DNA from: Frankia alni ACN14a
Lineage (GTDB): Bacteria > Actinomycetota > Actinomycetes > Frankiales > Frankiaceae
Reading direction: 5' to 3'
Assembly (NCBI RefSeq): GCF_000058485.1
Contig: NC_008278.1
Coordinates: 5,760,962-5,824,961, forward strand
DNA length: 64,000 nt
Shown here: piece after piece, positions 45,408-53,824 of the stretch
Numbering within the stretch: the first letter of the stretch is position 1
How the letters are laid out: the number at the start of each line of letters is the position of its first letter
Made by a program: the position numbers and the translations under genes
The notes under the pieces: generated by a model
The model's database searches: none
What the model was told of the DNA's origin: nothing
The model's input: the letters and a program-made list of their open reading frames with translations, nothing else

Positions 45408-45495
45408 GCGGCACGTGCCGGGTGGGCGGCAGGTGCTGGTGGGGCGGCAGGTGCTGGTGCGGCGACGCATACTCGGCGGGCGGCACATGCTGGGA
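45408..45495. repeat. Imperfect 18-bp repeats spanning the antiporter start
   Basis: About five imperfect units of GGGCGGCAGGTGCTGGT type, each with a CANNTG core (CACGTG, CAGGTG, CAGGTG, then degenerate, then CACATG). The last unit contains the ATG of the antiporter gene at 45487. Confidence 0.6.
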
Positions 45496-47184
45496 GAGAT
45501 AGCCTTCGGGCTGCTCGGCGTCGCGCTCGTGGTGACGGCCGCCCTCACGGCACGCCGGTTCGGCCTGCCGGCGCCCGTGCTGCTGGTCGTCGCGAGCGCG
45601 GTCTACGCGCTGCTGCCCGGGCCCACCGTGCGGCTCGAACCGGACCTCGTCCTCGCACTGATCATTCCACCGCTGCTCTACTCCGCCGCCCTGAGCTCAA
45701 GCCTGGTGGAGATCCGCGCGAACCTGCGCGCGGTGGTGTCGCTGTCCGTTCTGCTCGTCGTCGTCACCGCGGTCGTGATCGGGGCGGCTCTCGTCGCCGT
45801 GGTGCCCGGCCTGTCGTTCGCCGCCGCCTGCGCCCTCGGGGCGGCGCTGGCGCCGCCCGACGCGGTGTCGGCCCTGTCGATCGGACGCCGCGTCGGCCTG
45901 CCGGACCGGCTGCGCACCGTCATCGAGGGCGAGAGCCTCTTCAACGACGCGACGGCCCTGACCCTGTACACGGTGGCGGTGGCCGCGGTCGTCGACGGAC
46001 GGTTCGACGTCCCGTTGGTCGCCGGCCGTTTCCTGCTCGCAGTCGTCGGCGGGCTCGCCGTCGGCCTCGCCGTGTCCTGGTTGATCGGCCAGCTCCGGCG
46101 GCGCATCGAGGATCCGGTGACCGAGACGACCGTCTCCCTGGCGACGCCCTTCGCCGCCTACGTGCCGGCGGAGGAGCTGCACGCCTCCGGGGTCCTCGCG
46201 GTGGTGACCGCCGGGCTGATCCTCGGTTCCCAGTCCCGCAGCCTGCTCTCCGGGCCCGCGCGGCTGCATGCGCGCGCGGTGTGGCGGCTCGTGGACCTCC
46301 TGCTGGAAGGCTTCGTCTTCCTGCTCATCGGCCAGCAGCTCGCGGCGGTCATCCCGGCGATCGGTGACTACCCGCGCTCGACCGTCGCGGCCGCGACGGC
46401 GGTGACGGTCGGCGCGGTCGTGCTGGTCCGGCCACTGTGGCTGCTGCTGCCCACGATCCTGCCGAGCCACGAGCCAGCGCCGACCCACGAGCCCCCGCCG
46501 ACGCCCGCAGCGCCGGCGGCGCCCGCAGCGCCGACGGCCCCCGAGACGCCGCTGACGCGCCTGCGCCTGCTGTCCCCCCATCCGTACCTCTCGACCCGCG
46601 AGCTGGTGGCGCTGTCCTGGTCCGGGATGCGGGGAGTGATCTCCCTCGCCGCGGTCTTCGCGCTCCCGCTGTCCATCGACGGGACCGGCTTCCCGCATCG
46701 GGACCTGCTGGTGTTCTGCGCCTACGTCGCGGTGCTGGTGACGCTCGTCGGGCAGGGGCTGACCTTCGGACCGGTCCTGCACCGGCTGGGGGTGCGGCCC
46801 GACATCGACGAGGGCCGGCGGCAGCGTGCCCGGGCCCGGGTCGCGGCGGCCGACGCCGGCCTGCGGACCCTGGCCGTCCTCCATGATCGCGGCCAGCTTC
46901 CCGACGATCTCATCCTCCGGCTGCGCACGGTCGCCGAGGAGCGCAAGCGGCGCAGTGAGGACAGCCTGCGTGCGCTGAAACGCGCCGACGCCGGCCGGCC
47001 CCCCACCGCGAGCCTCACGGAGGCGTTCAGCCGGGTTCGCCGCACGATGATCGAGGCCGAACGCGACGAGCTGCAGCTCTGGCGGGACACCGGTCACCTG
47101 TCCGACGCCTCTCTGCGCCTGCTCGAGGACGAGCTCGATCACGAGGAGGGCGCGCTACCTCCACCGCAGCCGCCACCCTCCTGA
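45487..47184 (+). CDS. Na+/H+ antiporter, CPA1 (NhaP-type)
   Basis: 565 residues with about 12 hydrophobic helices. LALIIPPLLYSAALSSS, the ion-site segment ALAPPDAVSALSIGRRVG and EGESLFNDATALTLY identify a cation:proton antiporter of the CPA1 family. The cytoplasmic C-terminal 120 residues are helical. A Pro/Ala-rich insert with tandem [10 protein letters not shown] lies in a loop after helix 9. It exports Na+ or K+ for pH homeostasis. The start at 45487 is inferred since earlier in-frame GTGs fall in the repeat. Its end overlaps the phosphatase gene by 46 bp. Confidence 0.88.
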   Translation: MLGEIAFGLLGVALVVTAALTARRFGLPAPVLLVVASAVYALLPGPTVRLEPDLVLALIIPPLLYSAALSSSLVEIRANLRAVVSLSVLLVVVTAVVIGAALVAVVPGLSFAAACALGAALAPPDAVSALSIGRRVGLPDRLRTVIEGESLFNDATALTLYTVAVAAVVDGRFDVPLVAGRFLLAVVGGLAVGLAVSWLIGQLRRRIEDPVTETTVSLATPFAAYVPAEELHASGVLAVVTAGLILGSQSRSLLSGPARLHARAVWRLVDLLLEGFVFLLIGQQLAAVIPAIGDYPRSTVAAATAVTVGAVVLVRPLWLLLPTILPSHEPAPTHEPPPTPAAPAAPAAPTAPETPLTRLRLLSPHPYLSTRELVALSWSGMRGVISLAAVFALPLSIDGTGFPHRDLLVFCAYVAVLVTLVGQGLTFGPVLHRLGVRPDIDEGRRQRARARVAAADAGLRTLAVLHDRGQLPDDLILRLRTVAEERKRRSEDSLRALKRADAGRPPTASLTEAFSRVRRTMIEAERDELQLWRDTGHLSDASLRLLEDELDHEEGALPPPQPPPS

Positions 47185-48596
47185 CCAGGACCTACCGGTG
47201 CAGGGCCAGGACCCGGGCCGACCCGCCCAGCCACGCTGGCCCCTGGCCGGGCGGGTGGGGAGCCGGGGGCGCTCGGCAGTCCGAGCGCGAGGATGGCGAT
47301 GTCGTCGTGCGGTGCGCCCTCGGCGAAGTCGAGAACCTCGGCCTCGACGGCCGCCGTCAGCCGTGCGGCGGTGACCGGGCCGAGGGCGCCGACCAGGGAA
47401 CGAAGTCGATCGTCGCCGTACTGCTCGCGGCCGCGGCGCGCCTCGGTGACGCCGTCGGTGTAGAGCAGGAGCATGTCGCCCGGGTCCAGCCGGATCGGGG
47501 TGTCCACCAGCTCGGCGTCGTCGAAGAGCCCGAGCACGAGGCCGTGCACGCCGACCGGCCGCACGTCACCGTCGGCGCGGCGCAGCAGGACGGGGGTGTG
47601 GCCGGCCGAGCAGAGGGTGAGCCGTCGGCCCGAACGTGCGTTGCGGACGTCCAGATAGGCGGCGGTCAGGAAGCGCTCGCTGTCCGGGCGCTGCGTCAGC
47701 AGGGCCGTGTTGAGCTGGCCGAGGATGGCGGCGGGACTGGTGCTGTGGCTCGCTGCCGCCCGGATCGTGTAGTGGGCCAGGGCGGTCACCCGGGCCGCCT
47801 CGACGCCCTTGCCGGCGACGTCGCCGAGCACGACGCCCAGGCCGGCCGGTCCGGTGTCGAAGACGTCGAAGAAGTCGCCGAGCACCTGGGAGCCGTCGCC
47901 GGCCGGCCGGTACCGGGCCGACAGGTCCAGGCCGGGCACCTCGGGCAGGCGGGGCGGCAGCAGGCTCGCCTGCAGGGTGCGGGCCAGCTCGGTGGCGCGC
48001 GCGAGCGTCGCCCGCAGCGCGATCTCGCCGGAGGCCGCCTCGGACAGCGTCTCCAGGATCGTGCGGTCGCGGTCGGTCCACGGACGCGGATGGTCGTCCG
48101 CGATGCTGAAGACCCCGACGATCTGGCGGTCCGGGCCGAAGACCGGATGGCCGGCCCACGCCGCCACGCCGAGCGTGGTGGCCATCGGGTTGTCCCGGGT
48201 GCGGGCGTCCCCCGCCGTGTCGGACACGGCGAGTGGCGCGGCGGCGTCGATGACCAACGGGCACAACACCGCGGCGAGCGGGCGGCACCGGCCGGTCCGG
48301 GCCACCGGATCCACCCCGGCCTGGGACAGCACGCCGGCCTGGGACAGCGCGCCGGCCAGGGTTGTCGCGCCGGCCTGGGACTTGACGAAGGCATGGCGGT
48401 CATCGACCACGGTGAGCATCGCCAGCGGGGCGTCCAGCATCATCGCGGCCAGCCTGGTCAGCCGGTCGAACGGCTCCTCCGGGTCGGAGCCGAGCAGGCC
48501 ACACCCACGGACCGCGGCCAGGCGGACGGGGTCGACCATCCGGGCACCGAGGTCCTGCGTCGGATGGGCCCGTCCCCCCGCCGGCCCGCGTTCCAC
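47139..48596 (-). CDS. GAF-SpoIIE (PP2C-type) serine phosphatase
   Basis: 485 residues from GTG 48596 (or ATG 48539, MVDPVRLAAVRG). A GAF domain is followed by the SpoIIE-type catalytic domain: LQASLLPPRLPEVPGLDLSA, LGDFFDVFDT, VVLGDVAGKGVEAA, and YTDGVTEARRG. An in-frame ALSQAGVLSQAGV repeat sits in the GAF domain. Such enzymes dephosphorylate STAS anti-anti-sigma factors and thereby turn on alternative sigma factors. The GAF ligand and sigma partner are unknown. The tail end is Gly/Pro-rich and overlaps the antiporter end. Confidence 0.85.
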   Translation of the reverse strand: MERGPAGGRAHPTQDLGARMVDPVRLAAVRGCGLLGSDPEEPFDRLTRLAAMMLDAPLAMLTVVDDRHAFVKSQAGATTLAGALSQAGVLSQAGVDPVARTGRCRPLAAVLCPLVIDAAAPLAVSDTAGDARTRDNPMATTLGVAAWAGHPVFGPDRQIVGVFSIADDHPRPWTDRDRTILETLSEAASGEIALRATLARATELARTLQASLLPPRLPEVPGLDLSARYRPAGDGSQVLGDFFDVFDTGPAGLGVVLGDVAGKGVEAARVTALAHYTIRAAASHSTSPAAILGQLNTALLTQRPDSERFLTAAYLDVRNARSGRRLTLCSAGHTPVLLRRADGDVRPVGVHGLVLGLFDDAELVDTPIRLDPGDMLLLYTDGVTEARRGREQYGDDRLRSLVGALGPVTAARLTAAVEAEVLDFAEGAPHDDIAILALGLPSAPGSPPARPGASVAGRVGPGPGPAPVGPGQEGGGCGGGSAPSS

Positions 48597-48709
48597 AGCA
48601 CCCAGACTAGCCGTGCGTACGCCCCCTTTCCGGCCATCGATGGACGACAGCCCGGCCCCGGGGCGGGCGGCGACTGGCCATCCCCGCGCGGACGTGCATA
48701 CTGGAGGTG

Positions 48710-48931
48710 ATGACCGAGTCAGCGGTGCCCCGACGTCGCCTACCCAACAGCCCCTTCAAGGTTCCGGCGGTCCCCGCGCAGGAGCGGTTCTCGGTCGGTG
48801 ACCGCGTCACGCATGACGTGTACGGGCTCGGCCGGGTTATCGGGGTCACTGGAGACACCTCCGTGGATGTTGATTTCGGCTCCCGGCAGGAACGCATCCC
48901 GAGCCCCTTCAGCCGGATGTACCGGCTCTGA
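48710..48931 (+). CDS. Small CarD/SH3-like protein
   Basis: A 73-residue protein with GDRVTHDVYGLGRVIGVTGD then TSVDVDFGSRQERIPSPF. The G-D-x-V-x-H-x-x-Y-G-x-G-x-V motif is that of the CarD/TRCF RNA-polymerase interaction fold, here stand-alone. Widespread small actinobacterial proteins share it; function unknown. GTG at 48707 directly precedes the ATG. A possible extended -10 (TGCATACT) ends nine bases upstream, so the message may be leaderless; the nearby GGAGG is too close to act. Confidence 0.7.
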   Translation: MTESAVPRRRLPNSPFKVPAVPAQERFSVGDRVTHDVYGLGRVIGVTGDTSVDVDFGSRQERIPSPFSRMYRL

Positions 48932-49740
48932 CGACCCGCCCACAGGTTCCATCGGCACGCAGGCTTCGCGCCGCGGCCAACGGCTCCAGGGTGTGGTCGC
49001 AATACCGATCGTCGTCCGACGATCCGTCCTCGAAAGCGAGACACCCCCATCGCTACCTCATCGATCCATCCTTTCTCCGCGCAACGGGCGGCCCGGTCGC
49101 AGCCGAGGCGTGAGCTTCCGCCGCCGACGACCCGCCCCTTCCGGATCCCGGACTTCGCCCAGCCTGCCGCGGAGGCCAGCGCGCACCCGATCGCGGCCAC
49201 CCAGGTCGCCAGCCTCGTCTTCCAGGCTCCGCCGGCAGCCCCGGCCGCAGCCTCCCAGGACGTAACCACCCGGGACGTAACCACCCGGGACGCGACCTCC
49301 CGGGACGCTGTCTTCCCGTTCGCCGACCAGCCGGCCGCCCCGAACCGGCGCAGGCCCGCGGCCACCCCCGTCCGGCACAACCAGCGGCGTCGTCGCCCCA
49401 CTCGCTGACCGTCCCACCGCTCAGAACGGCCGCGCCACCGCGAAAGCGGGCCGAGCCACGCCGTGGCCGCCGGGAAGGCGGCCCTCTGCCACATCGACGG
49501 CGCCCCGCCCCGGACCAGCGTCCGGAAGGCCGGTTCCTCGGCCGAGCCCGGCATGGGACCGCCGGGCGGGAACCGTCTGTCTCCCCCGGCCCCAGGCTGG
49601 TGACTGAGCCCCCGACAGCAGGACCCCTTCGGGCCGACGATCCTTTGGAACGGCCGCCGGACCACGCCGCCCGGCAGGATCCCTCGGTCCGCGACACGGC
49701 CACATCACGGCCGCGACCCGGCGACCGGCAGGCACCCAGG
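48932..49740. other. Long region without a complete gene; coding-like relic 48932-49408
   Basis: A rightward frame is open from 48932 to the TGA at 49406-49408 with no ATG, GTG or TTG start. Its last 110 codons look like a real protein tail: FAQPAAEASAHPIAATQVAS, then TTRD repeats and an Arg-rich end. Three 15-bp repeats of GACGTAACCACCCGG type lie at about 49259-49305. This may be the 3' end of a broken gene (for example a nuclease or RNA-binding protein with a basic tail). The part 49409-49740 shows nothing I can assign. Confidence 0.45.
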
Positions 49741-50610
49741 TCAGGGTGAGCGGTCGACGGAGCGGATGGCGGCGGTGACGGCCGCCAGTGCGAGCAGACG
49801 GACGAGGTCGACGTCGGCCTCGACCCGCCCGGTCGCCGCGGCGACGAACGCGTCGCCGTCGAGGCGGGTGTGCGGCGGAGTGATGGCCCGCGCCAGCCCG
49901 TCGTGGGCGCCCTGCGCGACCAGCAGGCAGCTCGTCTTGTCCAGGCGGGCGTTGGTGACCACCACTCCGATCGTGGTGTGGGTCCGCCCGGCCGCAAGAT
50001 CGAACGGTCGCCACTGCGATTCGGCGGCGTCGAGGGGCACGGGATCGCCGCCGTGGTCGACATCCCCGAATGCGTTGACCACGCACAACGCGGCGACGCT
50101 GACCTCGCCGCGGCACCGTTGCGCGTGGCCGAGCCCCCCGGGGCGGCGGTGCTCGGGCCCGCGCCACTGGCTCGCGTACGCCCCCGTGCCGGCGCCGACC
50201 CGGCCTCGCAGCACCTGCTCGCCGCCGGTCGCCCGCGCGGCCAGATAGCCGGCGTCGGCGGTCGGCCGGGCGGTGGGCGCTCCGACGGCGAGGTCGAACA
50301 GAGCCAGTGCCGGGACGACCGGCACCGGTCCCCCGCTCGTGGGCACGCCGCGGCCACGCTCGGCGTAGTAGCGCATCACCCCGTCGGCGGCGGCCAGACC
50401 GAACGCCGACCCGCCGGTGAGCAGCACGGCGTCGATGCTGGCAAGCGCCATCTGCGGCGCCAGCGCGTCGAGCTCGCGCGAGGCCGGTGCCCCGCCGCGC
50501 ACCTCCGCCGAGGCGACCGTGCCCACCGGCAGCTCCACCACCGTGCACCCGGTGACGCCCACCGGGTCGGTCCAGTGCCCGACCCGCACCCCCTCGACCC
50601 CGATCGCCAT
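49741..50610 (-). CDS. P1 family peptidase (DmpA/NylC-like, S58)
   Basis: 289 residues from ATG 50610: MAIGVEGVRVGHWTDPVGVT is the classic start, with LLTGGSAFGLAAADGVMRYY, GAGTGAYASQWRG, then VVNAFGDVDHGG and VVVTNARLDKTSCLLVAQGA and AHDGLARAITPPHTRLDGD. These N-terminal nucleophile hydrolases self-cleave to alpha and beta chains; the expected cleavage is just before the Thr of HTTIGVV, preceded here by His where I expect Asn or similar. They cut small amides or oligomers. Divergent from the sulfurtransferase. Confidence 0.88.
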   Translation of the reverse strand: MAIGVEGVRVGHWTDPVGVTGCTVVELPVGTVASAEVRGGAPASRELDALAPQMALASIDAVLLTGGSAFGLAAADGVMRYYAERGRGVPTSGGPVPVVPALALFDLAVGAPTARPTADAGYLAARATGGEQVLRGRVGAGTGAYASQWRGPEHRRPGGLGHAQRCRGEVSVAALCVVNAFGDVDHGGDPVPLDAAESQWRPFDLAAGRTHTTIGVVVTNARLDKTSCLLVAQGAHDGLARAITPPHTRLDGDAFVAAATGRVEADVDLVRLLALAAVTAAIRSVDRSP

Positions 50611-50785
50611 CGCGCCGAGCCTCGCACGGATCCGTCTCGGGCGACAAATCAGCATCCGGTCCGGCGGACGGGCGCGACCCCGTCGCCGGCCGCCTCGCCA
50701 ACCGCCACCCGCCACCCGGCGCATGCACCGCCGACCGTCCGGCGGGCGGCGCGGTGCCGGCCTCCCGGACGGTAGCGTCCGGGGC

Positions 50786-51628
50786 ATGAGCAATGTGCTG
50801 ATCTCCGCGACGGACCTGGTCCGGCTCCTCGACTCCGCGCGGCCCCCGCGGGTGCTCGACGTCCGCTGGCAGCTCGGCGGTCCGCCCGGGCGGGACGGCT
50901 ACCTGGCCGGGCACATCCCCGGAGCGGTCTTCGTGGACCTCGAGACCGAGCTCGCCGCGCCGCCCGTGCCGGCACAGGGCCGCCATCCGCTGCCGGACGT
51001 CGCCGCGCTGCAGCGGGCCGCCCGCGGCTGGGGGCTGTCCACCGGGGACACCGTCGTGGTCTACGACGACTCGGGCGCGATGTCGGCGGCGCGGGCCTGG
51101 TGGCTGCTGCGCTGGGCCTCGGTCGAGCCGGTGCTGATCCTCGACGGCGGGCTCGCCGCCTGGACGGCCGCGGGCGGGACGCTGCAGACGGAGCCGGTCC
51201 AGCCGCCGCCCGGGGACATCACCCTCGTCCCCGGCGCGCTGCCGACGCTCGACGCCGACGGGGTCGCGGCGCTGGCCCGCGACGGGATCGTGCTCGACGC
51301 CCGGGCCGGCGAGCGCTACCGCGGCGAGGTCGAGCCGGTCGACCCGGTCGCCGGGCACATCCCCGGCGCGCACAGCGCCCCGACCGGGGACAACCTGGGC
51401 GCCGACGGGACGTTCCGCTCCCCCGCCGAGCTCGCCCGCCGGTTCGCGGCGCTCGGTGTCACCGGCGAGCAGCCCGTCGGGGTGTACTGCGGCTCGGGCG
51501 TGACCGCCGCCCACGAGGTCGCGGCGCTGGCCATCGCCGGTCACCCCGCGGCGCTGTACCCGGGCTCCTGGTCCCAGTGGTCGAACCTGCCCGACCGTCC
51601 CGTCGCCACCGGCCCCGAGGCCGGCTGA
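50786..51628 (+). CDS. Thiosulfate/3-mercaptopyruvate sulfurtransferase (two rhodanese domains)
   Basis: 280 residues. Two rhodanese domains: the first (RVLDVRWQLGGPPGRDGYLA, AGHIPGAVFVDLE) is inactive, the second has VYCGSGVTAAHEV, the active-site Cys loop for sulfur transfer, and HIPGAHSAPTGDNL. It moves sulfane sulfur from thiosulfate or mercaptopyruvate to cyanide or thiols. The ATG at 50786 is 176 bp from the divergent peptidase start. Confidence 0.92.
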   Translation: MSNVLISATDLVRLLDSARPPRVLDVRWQLGGPPGRDGYLAGHIPGAVFVDLETELAAPPVPAQGRHPLPDVAALQRAARGWGLSTGDTVVVYDDSGAMSAARAWWLLRWASVEPVLILDGGLAAWTAAGGTLQTEPVQPPPGDITLVPGALPTLDADGVAALARDGIVLDARAGERYRGEVEPVDPVAGHIPGAHSAPTGDNLGADGTFRSPAELARRFAALGVTGEQPVGVYCGSGVTAAHEVAALAIAGHPAALYPGSWSQWSNLPDRPVATGPEAG

Positions 51629-51796
51629 GCGAAAATGGTGCCGCAGGGCGCGTGCCGCAGGACGCAGGAGTGCGCGCCGTCGGATCGTGCCCGCATGACC
51701 AGCACATTCTCGAATGCGGGCGCGCCGCACCCGTCAATGCACGGGAAACGTCCCGATGATTGTTAGGCTGATCGTCGTGGATGGGAGCATCGGGCG

Positions 51797-52216
51797 ATGA
51801 CACTGCTGACACCTGAACTCCGTGACCTGATCTCCAGTGGTCCGCTCGCGCACCTGACGACGATCAATCCGGACGGCAGTCCCCAGGTGAGCGTCATCTG
51901 GATCGGGCTGGACGGTGACGACGTCGTCAGCGGTCATCTGGGCCGGCACGTGAAGGTGCGCAATGTGGAGCGCGATCCCCGCGTTGTGCTCTCCTTCGAC
52001 GCGCCGCGGGTGCCGGGAGCCTTCCTGGCCGAGTACGCCGTCCTGCATGCGACGGCCACCGTCACCGCCGGGGGCGCCCTGGATCTGCTGAACAGCCTGA
52101 CGAAGGTCTACGTGAACCCGGACGCCGACTTTCCGGGCCCCAGGGGCGACGGGTTCGTCCTGCGCTATTCGATCAACCGTGTCGGTGGCGTCGGTCCCTG
52201 GGCGGCGGCGCGCTGA
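51797..52216 (+). CDS. PPOX-class (F420-dependent FDOR-like) oxidoreductase
   Basis: 139 residues of the split beta-barrel: LISSGPLAHLTTINPDGSPQ, VSVIWIGLDGDDVVSGHLGR, HVKVRNVERDPRVVLSFD. This matches the short actinobacterial PPOX/F420 family (mycobacterial Rv1155-like). It probably reduces a flavin or F420-linked substrate. The last codons and stop (PWAAAR, TGA) are duplicated about 160 bp downstream. Confidence 0.85.
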   Translation: MTLLTPELRDLISSGPLAHLTTINPDGSPQVSVIWIGLDGDDVVSGHLGRHVKVRNVERDPRVVLSFDAPRVPGAFLAEYAVLHATATVTAGGALDLLNSLTKVYVNPDADFPGPRGDGFVLRYSINRVGGVGPWAAAR

Positions 52217-52564
52217 ACCTCGGCCGCCGGTATGCCGGCGGTTGTCGAATCTCGCCGACGGCGACGCGCCCCTGGCCGCACCCGCGCTGACGACCCCCGA
52301 GCAGTGGCGCGATTATCTGCGCGAGTACAGCGAGACGTATCGGACGACGGCGACGGCCCCTGGGCGGCGGCGCACTGAATCCTCGCCGTGGACGCGCCGC
52401 CCGGCCATCGATCAGGCTGGCAATTTCCCGTCGAACATTGTCACGCCGGCCGGCGGTCGGCGCCGCACCCCATCGATAGCGTCGGCACCGACCCCCCATT
52501 CCGGGGTCGGGAGACGGGCCAGCCCCGTATTACGCGGTTGACCGCTGAACCAGAGGAGTTGTCG
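52217..52564. other. Gap with duplicated gene end and protein fragment
   Basis: The stretch between the PPOX and DJ-1 genes contains a second copy (52355-52382) of the PPOX gene end (52193-52220), 24 of 28 bases identical. Between them, a rightward segment encodes ALTTPEQWRDYLREYSETY, which looks like the start of another actinobacterial protein cut off at the second copy. No complete gene is present. Confidence 0.5.
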
Positions 52565-53296
52565 ATGACCGATCGCACGGCCGACACGCCCACCCCGCCA
52601 CGGGCTGCGATGCTGCTGTACCCCGGGCTCACCCTGCTCGATCTGATCGGCCCGCAGACCGCTCTCGCCCCCGTCATGGAGGTGCATCTGGTCTGGCGGA
52701 CGCTCGACCCGGTCATGTCCGACACCGGCGTCGCGGTGATCCCGACGACGACCCTGGCCGACTGCCCGCCGGACGTCGAGGTCCTGTTCGTCCCCGGCGG
52801 GCGGGACCAGGCCGCTGCGGCGGACGAGGACGTCCTCGCCTTCCTCGCCGACCGAGGCTCGCGGGCCCGCTACGTCACCGCCGTCTGCGGAGGCTCGTTG
52901 CTCCTCGGCGCCGCCGGACTGCTGCGGGGCTACCGGGCTGCCACCCACTGGGCCGGCCGCGACGTGCTGGCCCTGGTCGGCGCCGAGAACGTCAACGACC
53001 GTGTCGTGATCGACCGTAACCGGATCACCGGCGGCGGCGTCACCGCCGGCCTTGACTTCGGCCTCACGCTGCTCGCGCAGATGTTCGGCGACGACGTCGC
53101 GAAAATCGCCCAGCTCGCCATGGAATACGACCCGCAGCCGCCCTTCGACTGCGGTTCTCCCGAGAAGGCCGGCCCCGCCCTGACCGAGCTGGTGCGGGCC
53201 ACCACCCGGCAGACCAACGACGACATGATCCGCGTCCTGACCGACCTCGACAGCCGGGGCTGGGGCCACGGACGGAGCGTCGTCGCCGCCGGTTGA
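52565..53296 (+). CDS. DJ-1/PfpI family protein (isonitrile-hydratase-like)
   Basis: 243 residues. AMLLYPGLTLLDLIGPQTAL, VLFVPGGRDQAA, then the nucleophile elbow VTAVCGGSLLLGAAGLLRGY with its Cys and ATHWAGRDVLALVGA, and GVTAGLDFGLTLLAQMFGD. This resembles InhA-like isonitrile hydratases and AraC-associated DJ-1 proteins. A good GAGGAG site precedes ATG 52565. It has no regulator domain. Second DJ-1 protein in the window, not close to the first in sequence. Confidence 0.85.
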   Translation: MTDRTADTPTPPRAAMLLYPGLTLLDLIGPQTALAPVMEVHLVWRTLDPVMSDTGVAVIPTTTLADCPPDVEVLFVPGGRDQAAAADEDVLAFLADRGSRARYVTAVCGGSLLLGAAGLLRGYRAATHWAGRDVLALVGAENVNDRVVIDRNRITGGGVTAGLDFGLTLLAQMFGDDVAKIAQLAMEYDPQPPFDCGSPEKAGPALTELVRATTRQTNDDMIRVLTDLDSRGWGHGRSVVAAG

Positions 53297-53317
53297 CCCG
53301 CGGGCCGACCCGGTAGC

Positions 53318-53642
53318 TCAGGCGAGGGTCCAGATCCGGACGCTGTCCTGGCCGCCGCTGGCCAGGGTGCGGCCGTCCGGGGAGCAGGCCACCGACTCGA
53401 TGAGCGAGCTGTGGCCCCGCACCGCGGTCCCCTGCGGGCGCGGGGCGTCCGGCCCGGTGAGGTTCCACAGGTTAAGGGCGTCGAAGTCGCGACCGCGGCG
53501 AGCGAGCCGTCGGATGTGAAGCACACCGGGCCGTCGCCGGCCATCGGCTGGCCGAACGGGCTCAGGGAGGTCCGGTCGGCGGAGACCCGCCACAGGTGCA
53601 CCGCGTCATCGGAGCTGCCGGTGGCGAGGACACGGTCGCGCC
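53318..53642 (-). pseudogene. Frameshifted WD40-repeat fragment
   Basis: The reverse strand holds about two and a half WD40 repeats: [20 protein letters not shown] and [14 protein letters not shown] in one frame, then [39 protein letters not shown] and SVRIWTLA in another. The change of frame at about 53490 within [13 protein letters not shown] is a one-base frameshift. There is no start and the N-terminal part is missing. WD40 genes of actinobacteria are often parts of STAND or kinase regulators. The fragment is decayed. Confidence 0.75.
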
Positions 53643-53824
53643 GGCCAGCCGCTCCCCCGCCGCGGGGCCGGACCGCCCTCGACCGCGCCCCTGGCACCGC
53701 CGATTTGACCACGGGCCACGTCCGCGTCAAATTACTCTGAGTAACAATCCGTGACGCTGGGTGGGGAGCTTGTGATGACGGGACCGTCGTTGGACTCGGC
53801 GGGCGCGACAGCGGCCACGACGTC

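Noticed and set aside
48607-49665. Leftward frame of about 350 codons across the 49-kb gap
   Set aside because: Arg/Gly/Trp-rich composition with no domain; it also runs through the CarD-like gene on the other strand.
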